Shown piece by piece: positions 24,885-33,294 of a DNA stretch of 64,000 bases. A program made the translations under genes and the position numbers. The stretch is taken from contig NZ_JAVIZM010000001.1 of the NCBI RefSeq assembly GCF_031453555.1, positions 4,813,501 to 4,877,500 on the forward strand, given 5' to 3'. The DNA comes from Bacillus sp. SLBN-46 (lineage in GTDB: Bacteria; Bacillota; Bacilli; Bacillales; Cytobacillaceae). The notes under the pieces are model-generated. The model worked only from the letters and a program-made list of their open reading frames with translations, was not told the origin of the DNA and made no database searches. Position 1 is the stretch's first letter. Every line of letters starts with the position of its first letter.

Positions 24885-26612
24885 ATGTTGAAGGATTTTG
24901 ACTATTTTCAGATGAGGGCTTACTTTTATCCGAAGGAAAGTATGAACTCAGTGGAATTTAAATTACATGAGTTAGAGGCGTTGTGGTATTGCACGCAGAA
25001 AAATGTAAAGAGGAAACTAAAAAGCTTTCAGGATGAAGGAAAGTGCAAGTACACCCCTGGAAAAGGGCGTGGGAATTCTTCACAGCTTTGTTTTGCCATG
25101 CCATTTCATCAGGAGGTTTACACAGCGGTTGACCAATTGGTGCAAAACGATCGATTAGAAGATCTCATTCAGTTATTGCAGCTTCCGATCCCGAAAACAT
25201 GGATTGCCAATGTATCGACCGAGATTCAAAGCCTCCTTGGCTGGCGCTCCAACCATGAAACTAGGGATATTCTTCGCACAGTAATTACACGAAAGCTGAC
25301 AACGCTTGATCCCCTGCATACATCTGTAAACTTTGAAACATTTTTAATCCATCAACTTGGTGATACGTTAGTGATCTATGATGAAAAAAGGGATGAGGTT
25401 TTACCTCACCTGGCCCATCATTGGGAAGTGAGCGAAGATCAACTGCTGTGGACCTTTTATATCCAAAAAGGCGTACGATTTCATAACCAACACTTTTTCA
25501 CAAGCCAAGACGTCAAATATACGTTTGAGCGTTTTTATGAAGGGGGCTCCCCTCACTATTGGCTACTGGAGGATATCCAAGCAATCGATTGTCCTTCACC
25601 ATATATCATACGTTTTCACTTAAAGCTTCCAAATCCGTTTTTCCTTAGATACCTGAGTTCTCACAATCTAGTCATTTTGCCAGCCAATGAACCCTTCGAT
25701 GAATACCGATGGATTGGCACGGGACCATTCCAATTGAAAAAGAGAACGGATACGGTACTGATATTAGAAGCATTTAACGACTACTTCCTTCCCCGGCCAT
25801 TTCTAGATGAAATTGAATTTTATTGTGTATCAAAGGAAACCGCACCTTATATTACCTATGTGGTGGATGGTCCTGGCAGCTCTGATACTACCATTCGAAA
25901 GCCAGCCAGTGAAGTTGGTTTTCGATTCCTTGCTTTTAACTTAAAAAAGCCTTCGATGATCGCTAATCAATCCTTCCGTGAAGTCATGTATCATTTAATC
26001 GATATTAAGGAGATGTGGGCAGATCTTGGACGAACAGATTTGAAGGAAGCCTCAAGCTATTTTTATTGGAAATCAAAACCCCAGATAAAAATGAAAGAAC
26101 GAATAATGCCATTAATAGAAAAGTCCGGTTACGGAGGCGAAACTCTTACCATATACACCTTGACATACCCAAGGTACCAAGAAGAGGCAAATTGGATAAA
26201 AAGACAAGCAATCAAGTATGGCATTAATCTGGAGATAGAAACTTATACTATCGAAGAATTATATTACCCAACCATCGAAGCAGCTGACATGATTTTTATG
26301 GGAGAAGTGGCTTCAAATGACCACCATTTGTCCTTTATTGGAGCATTTCTAAATAAAACGCTTATCTTCAATCGGTTCTTTTCATCTGAACATCTGAATA
26401 CTATAGAAAAATATTTTGAAAAAATAATACAAGAGGCTTCATGGGAAAAAAGGGAGAATTTATTGGATGAAGTGGAGAACTATCTACGTACAGAACATCT
26501 GTTTATTTATTTATACCATCCTATTAAAGACCGAATCTTCCATCCAATGATTAAAGACATAGAGTTTGAGTCCTTTGGTTTTGTGGATTTTAGGAAGCTG
26601 TGGATTAAATGA
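24885..26612 (+). CDS. SgrR-like transcriptional regulator with SBP_bac_5 domain
   Basis: 575-aa protein with an N-terminal winged helix (about residues 10-70: HELEALWYCTQKNVKRKLKS, then FQDEGKCKYTPGKGRG) fused to a solute-binding-protein domain (about 150-570). In E. coli SgrR this arrangement senses a small molecule and activates efflux or stress genes. The SBP part has typical TLDPLHTSVNFETFLIHQLG and FHNQHFFTSQDVKYTFERF segments and no signal peptide, so it is cytoplasmic. Bacillus relatives often regulate an adjacent MFS pump. The MFS operon at 22678-24048 is a possible target, although the FMN reductase lies between. Confidence 0.88.
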   Translation: MLKDFDYFQMRAYFYPKESMNSVEFKLHELEALWYCTQKNVKRKLKSFQDEGKCKYTPGKGRGNSSQLCFAMPFHQEVYTAVDQLVQNDRLEDLIQLLQLPIPKTWIANVSTEIQSLLGWRSNHETRDILRTVITRKLTTLDPLHTSVNFETFLIHQLGDTLVIYDEKRDEVLPHLAHHWEVSEDQLLWTFYIQKGVRFHNQHFFTSQDVKYTFERFYEGGSPHYWLLEDIQAIDCPSPYIIRFHLKLPNPFFLRYLSSHNLVILPANEPFDEYRWIGTGPFQLKKRTDTVLILEAFNDYFLPRPFLDEIEFYCVSKETAPYITYVVDGPGSSDTTIRKPASEVGFRFLAFNLKKPSMIANQSFREVMYHLIDIKEMWADLGRTDLKEASSYFYWKSKPQIKMKERIMPLIEKSGYGGETLTIYTLTYPRYQEEANWIKRQAIKYGINLEIETYTIEELYYPTIEAADMIFMGEVASNDHHLSFIGAFLNKTLIFNRFFSSEHLNTIEKYFEKIIQEASWEKRENLLDEVENYLRTEHLFIYLYHPIKDRIFHPMIKDIEFESFGFVDFRKLWIK

Positions 26613-26626
26613 ACACAAATTAATAA

Positions 26627-26653
26627 GGCGAACAGTCTTAGTCACTGTTCGCC
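26627..26653. terminator. Hairpin with GCGAACAGT stem between convergent genes
   Basis: GGCGAACAGT and ACTGTTCGCC form a perfect 10-bp stem with 7-nt loop. The same stem occurs at 38634 and 59511. Confidence 0.75.
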
Positions 26654-26655
26654 TG

Positions 26656-27543
26656 CTATCCCCGAACCTTTTCATAATTCGGCTCGACATGGACATGAAC
26701 ATCATAGACACCATAGTCACTCATCAAAACTTTTTCTACACGGGTGGCAATGTCATGGGCGGCTCGAATATCTAATGTGGACTGAACGATAATCACCACA
26801 TCAATGACTTCATTATTGCCGTAGTTTCTCCCTTTCAATTCTTTAATGCCTTTCACGCCATCTAGTTTTGTAATGACCTCCTGATAAAGTTGAATCTTCT
26901 GTTCATCGAATCCATCTGAAAGTTCATGAGAAGCTTGCAAAAAGATATCCAAAGCTGTTTTACAGATCAAAACTCCGACAATAATTGCCGTTAATGTATC
27001 AAGCCAAGGCATATGTAATTGCGATCCAATAATTCCCACAGCCGTTCCTATACTTACCCATGCATCGGAAAGATTATCTTTGGCGGCGGCCATCACGGCT
27101 TTGCTATTAATTTTCAAAGCCAACTTTTTATTATAAAAATAAACACCTACCATGACGATCGCGGAACCTACCCCTACATAGGCAGCAAGCATATCAGGAG
27201 ACTCATTCCTCCCCTGGAACATAGAGGGAATGGCATCCATCAACACCTGGATACCAACGGCAATCATAATAAATGAAGCCACCATGGAAGCGATGGTCTC
27301 ACTCTTCCAATGACCATAGCCATGATCGTTATCAGGCGGTCGTTGCGATATTTTTAACCCAATAAGGACCGCAATCGATGCAATAATGTCTGTTGTATTG
27401 TTTAGCCCATCAGCTCTTAAAGCAGCTGAATCACTCATATATCCGATAACTAGTTTTATGGCTGATAGAATAATATAGGCAACAATACTAATCATTGCGC
27501 CTCGTTCTCCTAATTTAAGGTCTTTATATTTCTGCTCATCCAT
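26656..27543 (-). CDS. Cation diffusion facilitator, MneS/YeaB-like
   Basis: CDF-family metal exporter of 295 aa with six membrane helices and a C-terminal cytoplasmic domain. Metal-site motifs are ADGLNNTTDIIAS in helix 2 and AAKDNLSDAWVSIG in helix 5. In the Bacillus manganese exporters MneP/MneS these positions are D and N/D, in contrast to the H-D pairs of zinc exporters. The C-terminal VYDVHVHVEPNYE segment holds conserved histidines. Start ATG 27543 (MDEQKYKD) follows GGGGGGTCAGAAG. Manganese is the most likely substrate. The gene stands alone. Confidence 0.87.
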   Translation of the reverse strand: MDEQKYKDLKLGERGAMISIVAYIILSAIKLVIGYMSDSAALRADGLNNTTDIIASIAVLIGLKISQRPPDNDHGYGHWKSETIASMVASFIMIAVGIQVLMDAIPSMFQGRNESPDMLAAYVGVGSAIVMVGVYFYNKKLALKINSKAVMAAAKDNLSDAWVSIGTAVGIIGSQLHMPWLDTLTAIIVGVLICKTALDIFLQASHELSDGFDEQKIQLYQEVITKLDGVKGIKELKGRNYGNNEVIDVVIIVQSTLDIRAAHDIATRVEKVLMSDYGVYDVHVHVEPNYEKVRG

Positions 27544-27808
27544 TCTTCTGACCCCCCACAAATTCCTTCCATATCATATCAACTATGTTATGGGTGGGTC
27601 TAGAGCAACCTTTTTGCGCGGACTTATATAAGTAGGCTTTAGATAAGAATGTTTCACGAGGGAAAGATTTCTTTGGAAAATTGCTAGTAAACTTTTATAC
27701 CGGATGAATCCTGTTTATCCTAGTAAAAATAACATGTTCTTATTATCTAAATACGAAATAGAATAATTGTGGATGTTGTTTATGATTAGGTTTAAGGGGG
27801 ACTTTTTA

Positions 27809-28597
27809 ATGAGAATTCAACGTTTAGGTCATGCAATGTATGTTTTAAAAAGTAATATGGAAAAAAACTATTTAATCGATCCATTTTTTGATTTAAATCC
27901 TGGTTTTCCACCCCAGTTAAACACTTCGGATTTTTATCAATCAATTGATTGTGTGTTTCTCACACACGGACATTTTGATCATACAAGCGGGCTTTCAAAG
28001 TTAGTGGAAAGCAAACCAGATATCATGATTGTGGCACAATATGAACTAGCGCTAATTCTTCTCCAGCAAGGAATCAAAAATGTATTTCCCGTTAATTTTG
28101 GTGGTTCCGTATCATTTGAAGATGTAAGTGTCACAATGGTACAGGCTAAACATACCTCCTCTTATGGAGAAACACAAGGTCCACCAGTATACGCTGGTGA
28201 ATCTGCTGGTTATGTGTTTGATTTTAAAAATGATTATACTGTCTATCACTCAGGGGATACCGCCTTGATGCTAGATATGAAGCTGATTCAAGATGTCTAT
28301 CAGCCAGACATTGCCATTCTTTCATCTTCAGGCCATTTTACAATGGGTCCTAAGGAAGCGGCTTATGCCGTGAAACACCTATTAAATGTAAAATACGTGA
28401 TTCCAAGTCACACCTTCCCTACAATGGAAACCGCGGCATCTCCTGATTCCTTAACGCAATTATTACAGGCTTTCCCTGTTGTTGACTTTATGGTTGATAA
28501 GGATAACGAATTAAAAGAACTATTAAAGGAATATAAAAAAACAGATGTCATTCCACTTTCTTATGGTGAAGAAAGAGCTTTTGAGCAAGAAAACTAA
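27809..28597 (+). CDS. MBL-fold metal-dependent hydrolase (UPF0173-like)
   Basis: 262-aa metallo-beta-lactamase fold protein. The metal motif is FLTHGHFDHTSG (HxHxDH), with further ligands in QAKHTSSYG, YHSGDTAL and SHTFPTM. It resembles the UPF0173/UlaG-like hydrolases, which may cut lactones or phosphodiesters. The frame starts at 27767, but ATG 27809 (MRIQRLGHAMYVL) has AAGGGGGA just upstream. A terminator follows at 28626. The substrate is unknown. Confidence 0.87.
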   Translation: MRIQRLGHAMYVLKSNMEKNYLIDPFFDLNPGFPPQLNTSDFYQSIDCVFLTHGHFDHTSGLSKLVESKPDIMIVAQYELALILLQQGIKNVFPVNFGGSVSFEDVSVTMVQAKHTSSYGETQGPPVYAGESAGYVFDFKNDYTVYHSGDTALMLDMKLIQDVYQPDIAILSSSGHFTMGPKEAAYAVKHLLNVKYVIPSHTFPTMETAASPDSLTQLLQAFPVVDFMVDKDNELKELLKEYKKTDVIPLSYGEERAFEQEN

Positions 28598-28625
28598 CTA
28601 TTTATTAGATTATTTAATTTATACA

Positions 28626-28659
28626 GGGTGCTGATCCAAAGTTGGGACAGCACCCTTTT
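28626..28659 (+). terminator. Terminator after the MBL hydrolase gene
   Basis: GGGTGCTG and CAGCACCC with a 14-nt loop, followed by TTTTT. Confidence 0.85.
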
Positions 28660-28686
28660 TGTGATTCTAAATTTCTCTTTCCATTT

Positions 28687-28694
28687 GCTATAAT
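28687..28694 (+). promoter_or_regulatory. Extended -10 before the deacetylase gene
   Basis: TGCTATAAT is a perfect extended -10, about 45 bp before the ATG at 28738. Confidence 0.55.
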
Positions 28695-28737
28695 GAAATA
28701 GAGAAGATAAATTTTATAACTAGAAAGGTTTTATTTT

Positions 28738-29442
28738 ATGAAAAAAAGATTACTATTTATAGTAACAGGAATTTTAATCGTTTTCCTTTTATTATTCGGT
28801 ACCTATAAATTAATGAATATGCGAACATTCCAATTTTTTGGCAGACTTACGAATAAAGTGGAGACCAATCAAAAGGCAATTGCTTTAACCTTTGACGACG
28901 GACCGTCTAAAAATGTAAATTCCATCCTGCCATTATTGGATCAATACAACGCAAAGGTTACTTTTTTCCTCATTGGTCACGATATGGAACAGAATCCAGA
29001 GGAAGCGGCGAAAATAGCTGCAGCGGGGCATCAGCTAGGAAATCACACATATTCGCATAATCGAATGGTATTTAAAACACCGTCCTATATTAAGAAAGAG
29101 ATAGATACAACAGATCAACTAATCCGTGAAGCAGGATTTAAGGGTGAAATTGATGTCCGTCCACCTAATGGTAAAAAACTCATCGGATTACCATATTACC
29201 TTCATACACATCATCGAGATACGATTATGTGGAGTTTGGAACCAGATAGCTATTTCTCCTCTGCGACTGATAAAATAAACTATGTGAGAAAAAATATAAA
29301 ACCTGGATCTATTATCTTGATGCATCCGATGTATGACCAAACTGGTGAAGAGTTAAAGGCAATTGAGGGGATATTAAAGGCACTTACAGAAGAGGGATAT
29401 ACATTTGTAACTGTTAACGCGCTACAAAAAACTGGTAAATAA
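28738..29442 (+). CDS. Polysaccharide deacetylase (NodB domain), membrane anchored
   Basis: 234-aa CE4-type deacetylase with an N-terminal signal anchor (residues 4-25). Catalytic motifs: TFDDGPS (D-D), HTYSHN (metal His pair), RPPNGKK in place of the usual RPPYG, and LMHPMYD with the final His. CE4 enzymes remove acetyl groups from peptidoglycan or chitin-like sugars outside the cell. The Asn in RPPN is a deviation from the common Tyr. A clean terminator follows, so it is a monocistronic gene. Relatives in Bacillus include PdaA/YlxY-type enzymes. Confidence 0.88.
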   Translation: MKKRLLFIVTGILIVFLLLFGTYKLMNMRTFQFFGRLTNKVETNQKAIALTFDDGPSKNVNSILPLLDQYNAKVTFFLIGHDMEQNPEEAAKIAAAGHQLGNHTYSHNRMVFKTPSYIKKEIDTTDQLIREAGFKGEIDVRPPNGKKLIGLPYYLHTHHRDTIMWSLEPDSYFSSATDKINYVRKNIKPGSIILMHPMYDQTGEELKAIEGILKALTEEGYTFVTVNALQKTGK

Positions 29443-29443
29443 A

Positions 29444-29482
29444 AAGATCTTCTATCCTTGTTTGAATAGAAGATCTTTTTAA
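29444..29482. terminator. Terminator between convergent genes
   Basis: AAAAGATCTTCTAT and ATAGAAGATCTTTT form a 14-bp stem with T-run, between the deacetylase and larC genes. Confidence 0.9.
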
Positions 29483-29500
29483 ATGGAAAATTTTTTAGTT

Positions 29501-30958
29501 CTACTTACTTGGCAACGGAATTTGAGTTTCGCTTGACTCAATCATCTTCCTTGCTTCCGCCTGAACGACAGCATAAACCTCCAAGAGAGGAACATTGAAT
29601 GCAATTGCGGCTTCTTTTATTTCCTCATACTCGGGTGTAATTTTATAAATCTTTTCACCCTCGTATCCTATTTTAACTGTTAAATCCCCATAAATGGTTT
29701 CTATTTTTTCAAATCGACGTGATAGGATTCTTCTTGACCACTCAGATTTACGAACTCCAAAAGTACTAGTTTCTTTAAGCAACAGCTCCTCCATTACTCC
29801 ACTATCCTGTGGCTTTGTATGAACTGTAATAAGTGAACCAGGTCTGCTTTTTTTCATGGTTATTGGAGTAAAATATACATCTAGTGCTCCGTTTTTAAGA
29901 ATCTTTTCCATGACATATCCCAAGGTTTCCCCTGTTATATCATCTAACTGACATTCAAGTATAGATATAGTTTCCCTTTGAGGTTCTTCCTTCGCTTTAA
30001 AAAGAAGAACACGTAATACATTAGGGTGATCAAAATTCTTTTTTCCAGCTCCATAACCAATCCGCTCTATTGACTTTGCAGGTATATGACCATAGTCATC
30101 CGCTAGTGCTTTTAGAAAACCAGCACCTGTTGGAGTCGTTAACTCTCCCTTTACATGAAAATCGGCTAAAGGAACACCTCTTAAAATTTCAGCAGTAGCT
30201 GGCGCTGGAATAGGGTATAGACCATGTGCCATCATGACTTTCCCATATCCAGTTGGAACCGGTGAAGCAATAATCTTATCGATATCCAAATTCTCAAGGG
30301 CCAAACATACCCCAATTACATCTATAATCGAGTCCATTGCCCCTACCTCATGAAAGTGGACATCTTTTGGATCCATGCCGTGTATTTTTCCCTCTGCCTC
30401 AGCTATCACCTGAAAAACTGCACTACTTCTCGTCTTAACTCGGCTAGGTAACTCGCTTTCGTTTATCATATTGAAAATGGTCGAAGCTTTTCTGTGTGAG
30501 TGACTATGATTATGAATATGTGCTTGTCCTTCATGACCGTGATGATGGTGCTCACTATGTAAGTGGCTGTGGTCTTCATGATGGTGATGATCGTGCCCAC
30601 TGTGTGAGTGGCTATGATCTTCATGATGGTGATGATCGTGCCCGCTGTGTGAGTGGCTATGCTCTTCATGATGATGATGATGGTGGCCGCTATGTGAGTG
30701 GCTATGCTCTTCATGAAGGTGCCCATGGCTACCCAAATGCTCATCATGAACGTGTTCTTCTTCATTAAAGTGAAGATCAAGCAGTTTTGCAGAGATTCCT
30801 TTCTTATCCACTTGCTTCACATTTAAAGAAAAAGGATCAATTGGCAGCTTCATCAAATGTTCTTTAATATAAGTTATATCCGCTCCTAAATCGATTAATG
30901 CTGATAATGTCATATCTCCAGAAATTCCAGATTGGCAATCAAGATATAGTATGTTCAT
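29501..30958 (-). CDS. larC: LarC, nickel insertion protein for the pincer cofactor, with His-rich repeat
   Basis: 485-aa protein that inserts Ni(II) into the pyridinium-dithiocarboxylate cofactor of LarA, using CTP in studied cases. The N-terminus MNILYLDCQSGISGDMTLSA and the later GTPTGYGKVMMAHGLYP-like and FHEVGAMDSIIDVIG segments match LarC. It is a single ORF here, unlike lactobacilli, where larC1 and larC2 are joined by frameshifting. Residues 83-142 consist of four 15-aa His-rich units, most likely nickel storage. Its ATG overlaps the end of larB by 20 bp. It is the last gene of the lar operon. Confidence 0.93.
   Translation of the reverse strand: MNILYLDCQSGISGDMTLSALIDLGADITYIKEHLMKLPIDPFSLNVKQVDKKGISAKLLDLHFNEEEHVHDEHLGSHGHLHEEHSHSHSGHHHHHHEEHSHSHSGHDHHHHEDHSHSHSGHDHHHHEDHSHLHSEHHHHGHEGQAHIHNHSHSHRKASTIFNMINESELPSRVKTRSSAVFQVIAEAEGKIHGMDPKDVHFHEVGAMDSIIDVIGVCLALENLDIDKIIASPVPTGYGKVMMAHGLYPIPAPATAEILRGVPLADFHVKGELTTPTGAGFLKALADDYGHIPAKSIERIGYGAGKKNFDHPNVLRVLLFKAKEEPQRETISILECQLDDITGETLGYVMEKILKNGALDVYFTPITMKKSRPGSLITVHTKPQDSGVMEELLLKETSTFGVRKSEWSRRILSRRFEKIETIYGDLTVKIGYEGEKIYKITPEYEEIKEAAIAFNVPLLEVYAVVQAEARKMIESSETQIPLPSK
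30533..30712 (-). repeat. Four 45-bp tandem repeats coding for His-rich units in LarC
   Basis: Each unit encodes a 15-aa peptide close to EDHSHSHSGHDHHHH. Units 2 and 3 differ by one residue, so copy number probably changes by slippage while the frame is kept (45 bp is a multiple of three). Confidence 0.9.
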
Positions 30959-31634
30959 TGTTTACCCCCTCTGAAGCGAGCTGAAGGATGAGAGCTGCCT
31001 GATAAGCTGCTCCAAATCCATTATCAATATTTACAACACTCATTCCTGAAGCACATGATGTTAACATCCCTAGTAGAGGAGTTAACCCTTGAAGATGCGC
31101 TCCATATCCTACAGAAGTCGGTACAGCAATAACCGGACGCCTTACTAATCCACCTACAACACTAGGCAATGCTCCCTCCATCCCTGCCACCACAATTAGA
31201 ACACTAGCTTTGGTAATTTCCTCGCGATAGGCTAATAAACGATCAATCCCTGCCACCCCGACATCATAAAGTCGGTTCACTTTACATCCCATCCACTCTG
31301 CAGTAATCGCGGCTTCTTCTGCAACAGGTAAATCCGAGGTACCTGCACACATCACCATTACTTCACCGTGGTATTGCCTGGAAGCTGTACCATAAAGCAT
31401 AATACGTGATACCGCATCGTAGCGTGCAGAAGGATAATTCTCTAACAGTAACGCTGCCTTCTCTTCTGATAGACGAGTAACCATTACTTTCCCGTGAGAT
31501 TCAATCAGTTTCTCCATAATAAGGTTAATTTGATCAGAGGTTTTTCCTTCCCCATAAATCACTTCTGGATAACCAGTACGTCTTTCTCGATCAATATCTA
31601 CTTTACTGAATCCCAAATCTTCAAATTTCCTCAT
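30939..31634 (-). CDS. larB: LarB, pyridinium biscarboxylate synthase
   Basis: LarB carboxylates and hydrolyses nicotinic acid adenine dinucleotide to make the pyridine biscarboxylate precursor of the Ni-pincer cofactor. The C-terminal PurE-like domain has the catalytic cysteine in MLTSCASGMSVVNIDNGFGA. GTSDLPVAEEAAITAEWMG is the family signature. The ORF is open to 31721, but ATG 31634 (MRKFEDLGFSKVD) follows CAGGTGA and leaves 29 bp after the nickel permease stop, so it was chosen. It overlaps larC slightly, indicating translational coupling. Confidence 0.93.
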   Translation of the reverse strand: MRKFEDLGFSKVDIDRERRTGYPEVIYGEGKTSDQINLIMEKLIESHGKVMVTRLSEEKAALLLENYPSARYDAVSRIMLYGTASRQYHGEVMVMCAGTSDLPVAEEAAITAEWMGCKVNRLYDVGVAGIDRLLAYREEITKASVLIVVAGMEGALPSVVGGLVRRPVIAVPTSVGYGAHLQGLTPLLGMLTSCASGMSVVNIDNGFGAAYQAALILQLASEGVNNEHTIS

Positions 31635-31663
31635 GATTTCACCTGCTGTCTTAAAGTTTTGTA

Positions 31664-32299
31664 TTAAATAAAGAAGCCTTCTTGATATCCCATTAAATAT
31701 ATATAGTAAATTCCGTAACAAATACTAACGATTGCGGCTGACCCTGTTAATATACGGTCCAGCTTTTGCGTTTTTCCTGAAAAGACAAATGGCAGGCTAA
31801 TCGCAAAGGTAAACAGAAGCATACCGAGAATGGTACCAGCGCCGAACACCCCAATATAAAGAACCGCACTTCTGATGGAATCAACTGCCGAGACAACTAG
31901 CAATGTCATTGCAGCACTTCCTGCTAGTCCATGGATTTGACCAATGAACATAGATTTTAAGAAAAATTGTTTGTTTTCCTTGGTTTCTTTCTTTATATGG
32001 TTCTTTTTTAATGTTAAAAAAGAAAGAGTTCCAAGGTAGATGAGCATAACACCTACACCCATTTCAAATGCCATACCCCACTTTTGAGGGATACTTCCTT
32101 TTGTAATGGCTAAAATAAGAAATACTCCTAGTAAGGTCAAGGTATGTCCTATCCCCCAAAAAACACCTAAAAAACTGGAATGAAAAAGTGATTTTTGCTT
32201 GCCTGCTATTGTAGAAACCGCAATAATATGGTCAGGTTCTAATGCATGCTTCAGTCCCAATAAAAACCCTATTCCTAAAACTCCCAAAAGACTTCCCAT
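31664..32299 (-). CDS. Nickel permease of the NiCoT/UreH type
   Basis: 211-aa membrane protein with about six helices. The metal-selectivity motif HALEPDHI (H18-x4-D23-H24) is the NiCoT HX4DH signature, and a second conserved GIGHTLTLLG lies in helix 2. Inside a lar operon it most likely imports nickel for LarA maturation, playing the part of LarMNQO or NikA-type systems in other bacteria. It lies between larE (7 bp gap) and larB (29 bp gap), all minus strand. Confidence 0.9.
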   Translation of the reverse strand: MGSLLGVLGIGFLLGLKHALEPDHIIAVSTIAGKQKSLFHSSFLGVFWGIGHTLTLLGVFLILAITKGSIPQKWGMAFEMGVGVMLIYLGTLSFLTLKKNHIKKETKENKQFFLKSMFIGQIHGLAGSAAMTLLVVSAVDSIRSAVLYIGVFGAGTILGMLLFTFAISLPFVFSGKTQKLDRILTGSAAIVSICYGIYYIYLMGYQEGFFI

Positions 32300-32306
32300 C
32301 TTGTAT

Positions 32307-33128
32307 CTACCTCGCTGCCTCTTGCAAAACTTTGTTCATACTACCACTCTTATAACCAATAAGATCCATCGTGACATAGGTATATCCAAATTCTTGAAGT
32401 TTTGCTGTGATTTCTTGATGATGTTCCAATAAGTGCTGCATTTCTTGTGGTTCTACTTCAATTCTAGCAATCTCACCATGGGTACGTACCCGCACTTGCC
32501 GAATTCCAAGGGCTCGAATAGCTTGTTCAGATTTATCTATTTTTTTTAATTTTTCTATCGTAATATGCTCTCCATAAGCAATCCTTGATGAAAGGCAAGC
32601 AAAGGAAGGCTTATCCCAAGTAGGTAGACTCATTTGTTGTGACAGTTCACGAATTTCACTCTTATAGAGATCTGCTTCCTGAAGTGGTCCCCTTACATTG
32701 TACTCTCTCGCCGCTTTTGTTCCTGGCCTATGTTCCCCAAGATCGTCTGCGATTAGCCCGAAAGCTACATTATTGTAATTATTTTCGATCATGATTGGGA
32801 CAAGATGTTCAAACAAGCTTTTTTTACAAAAATAACAGCGGTTCGATGTATTCTCAGAATAACCCGGAATATTTAATTCCGATGTTTGGATTACCTCATG
32901 CTTTGCACCCAACTGTTCTGCGAGTCCAATAGCTTCTTGTAATTCCTCAAAAGGGTAGGTCTCACTATCTGCTGTTACAGCCAATACGTTTTCCCGGCCA
33001 AGAGTATCGAGTGCTGCCTTCAATAAAAAGGTACTGTCTACCCCGCCAGAAAAGGCGATGACTACTGTTTTCATTTCTCTTAATATTTCTTGAAGTTTGT
33101 TATATTTCATTTCTAGCAATTTAATCAC
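32307..33128 (-). CDS. larE: LarE, ATP-dependent sacrificial sulfur transferase
   Basis: LarE adenylates the pyridine biscarboxylate and donates sulfur from its own cysteine to form the dithiocarboxylate. The PP-loop is AFSGGVDSTF (residues 25-34). The cysteine in PSFACLSSRIAYG (C178) aligns with the sacrificial Cys176 of L. plantarum. An additional CYFCKKSLF pair (98, 101) suggests the cluster-dependent type is not excluded. The GTG start at 33128 is close behind the stop of the short scar ORF (33132). ATG 33110 is an alternative start. Confidence 0.92.
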   Translation of the reverse strand: MIKLLEMKYNKLQEILREMKTVVIAFSGGVDSTFLLKAALDTLGRENVLAVTADSETYPFEELQEAIGLAEQLGAKHEVIQTSELNIPGYSENTSNRCYFCKKSLFEHLVPIMIENNYNNVAFGLIADDLGEHRPGTKAAREYNVRGPLQEADLYKSEIRELSQQMSLPTWDKPSFACLSSRIAYGEHITIEKLKKIDKSEQAIRALGIRQVRVRTHGEIARIEVEPQEMQHLLEHHQEITAKLQEFGYTYVTMDLIGYKSGSMNKVLQEAAR

Positions 33129-33131
33129 CCT

Positions 33132-33278
33132 TTATACATGTTTTGGGGCAAGCTCAACTGCCTGTCTTATTGACTCTACTAGACTTTCCTCGCTTGCAAC
33201 CCCTTTACCCGTAATATCAAATGCTGTACCGTGATCCACACTTGTTCGATCATCTGCAATTAAAAAGATTTTTTCCAT
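33132..33278 (-). pseudogene. 48-codon scar ORF: four-carbon acid sugar kinase start fused to PdxA2 end
   Basis: The ORF reads [12 protein letters not shown] followed by [20 protein letters not shown], then [16 protein letters not shown]. The first 12 residues match the start of DUF1537 four-carbon acid sugar kinases (IxxIADDxTG). The rest matches the C-terminus of PdxA/PdxA2 dehydrogenases ([18 protein letters not shown]). The joint falls at a shared RT, consistent with a deletion at a short homology removing about 2 kb between two adjacent operon genes. It starts 16 bp after the larA stop and is probably still translated, but both enzymes are lost. Confidence 0.75.
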
Positions 33279-33294
33279 TGTCCATCAGCCTCAA

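Noticed and set aside
30496..30768. Plus-strand ORF of 90 aa with Asp-rich repeats
   Set aside because: It is the reverse reading of the His-rich repeat in larC.
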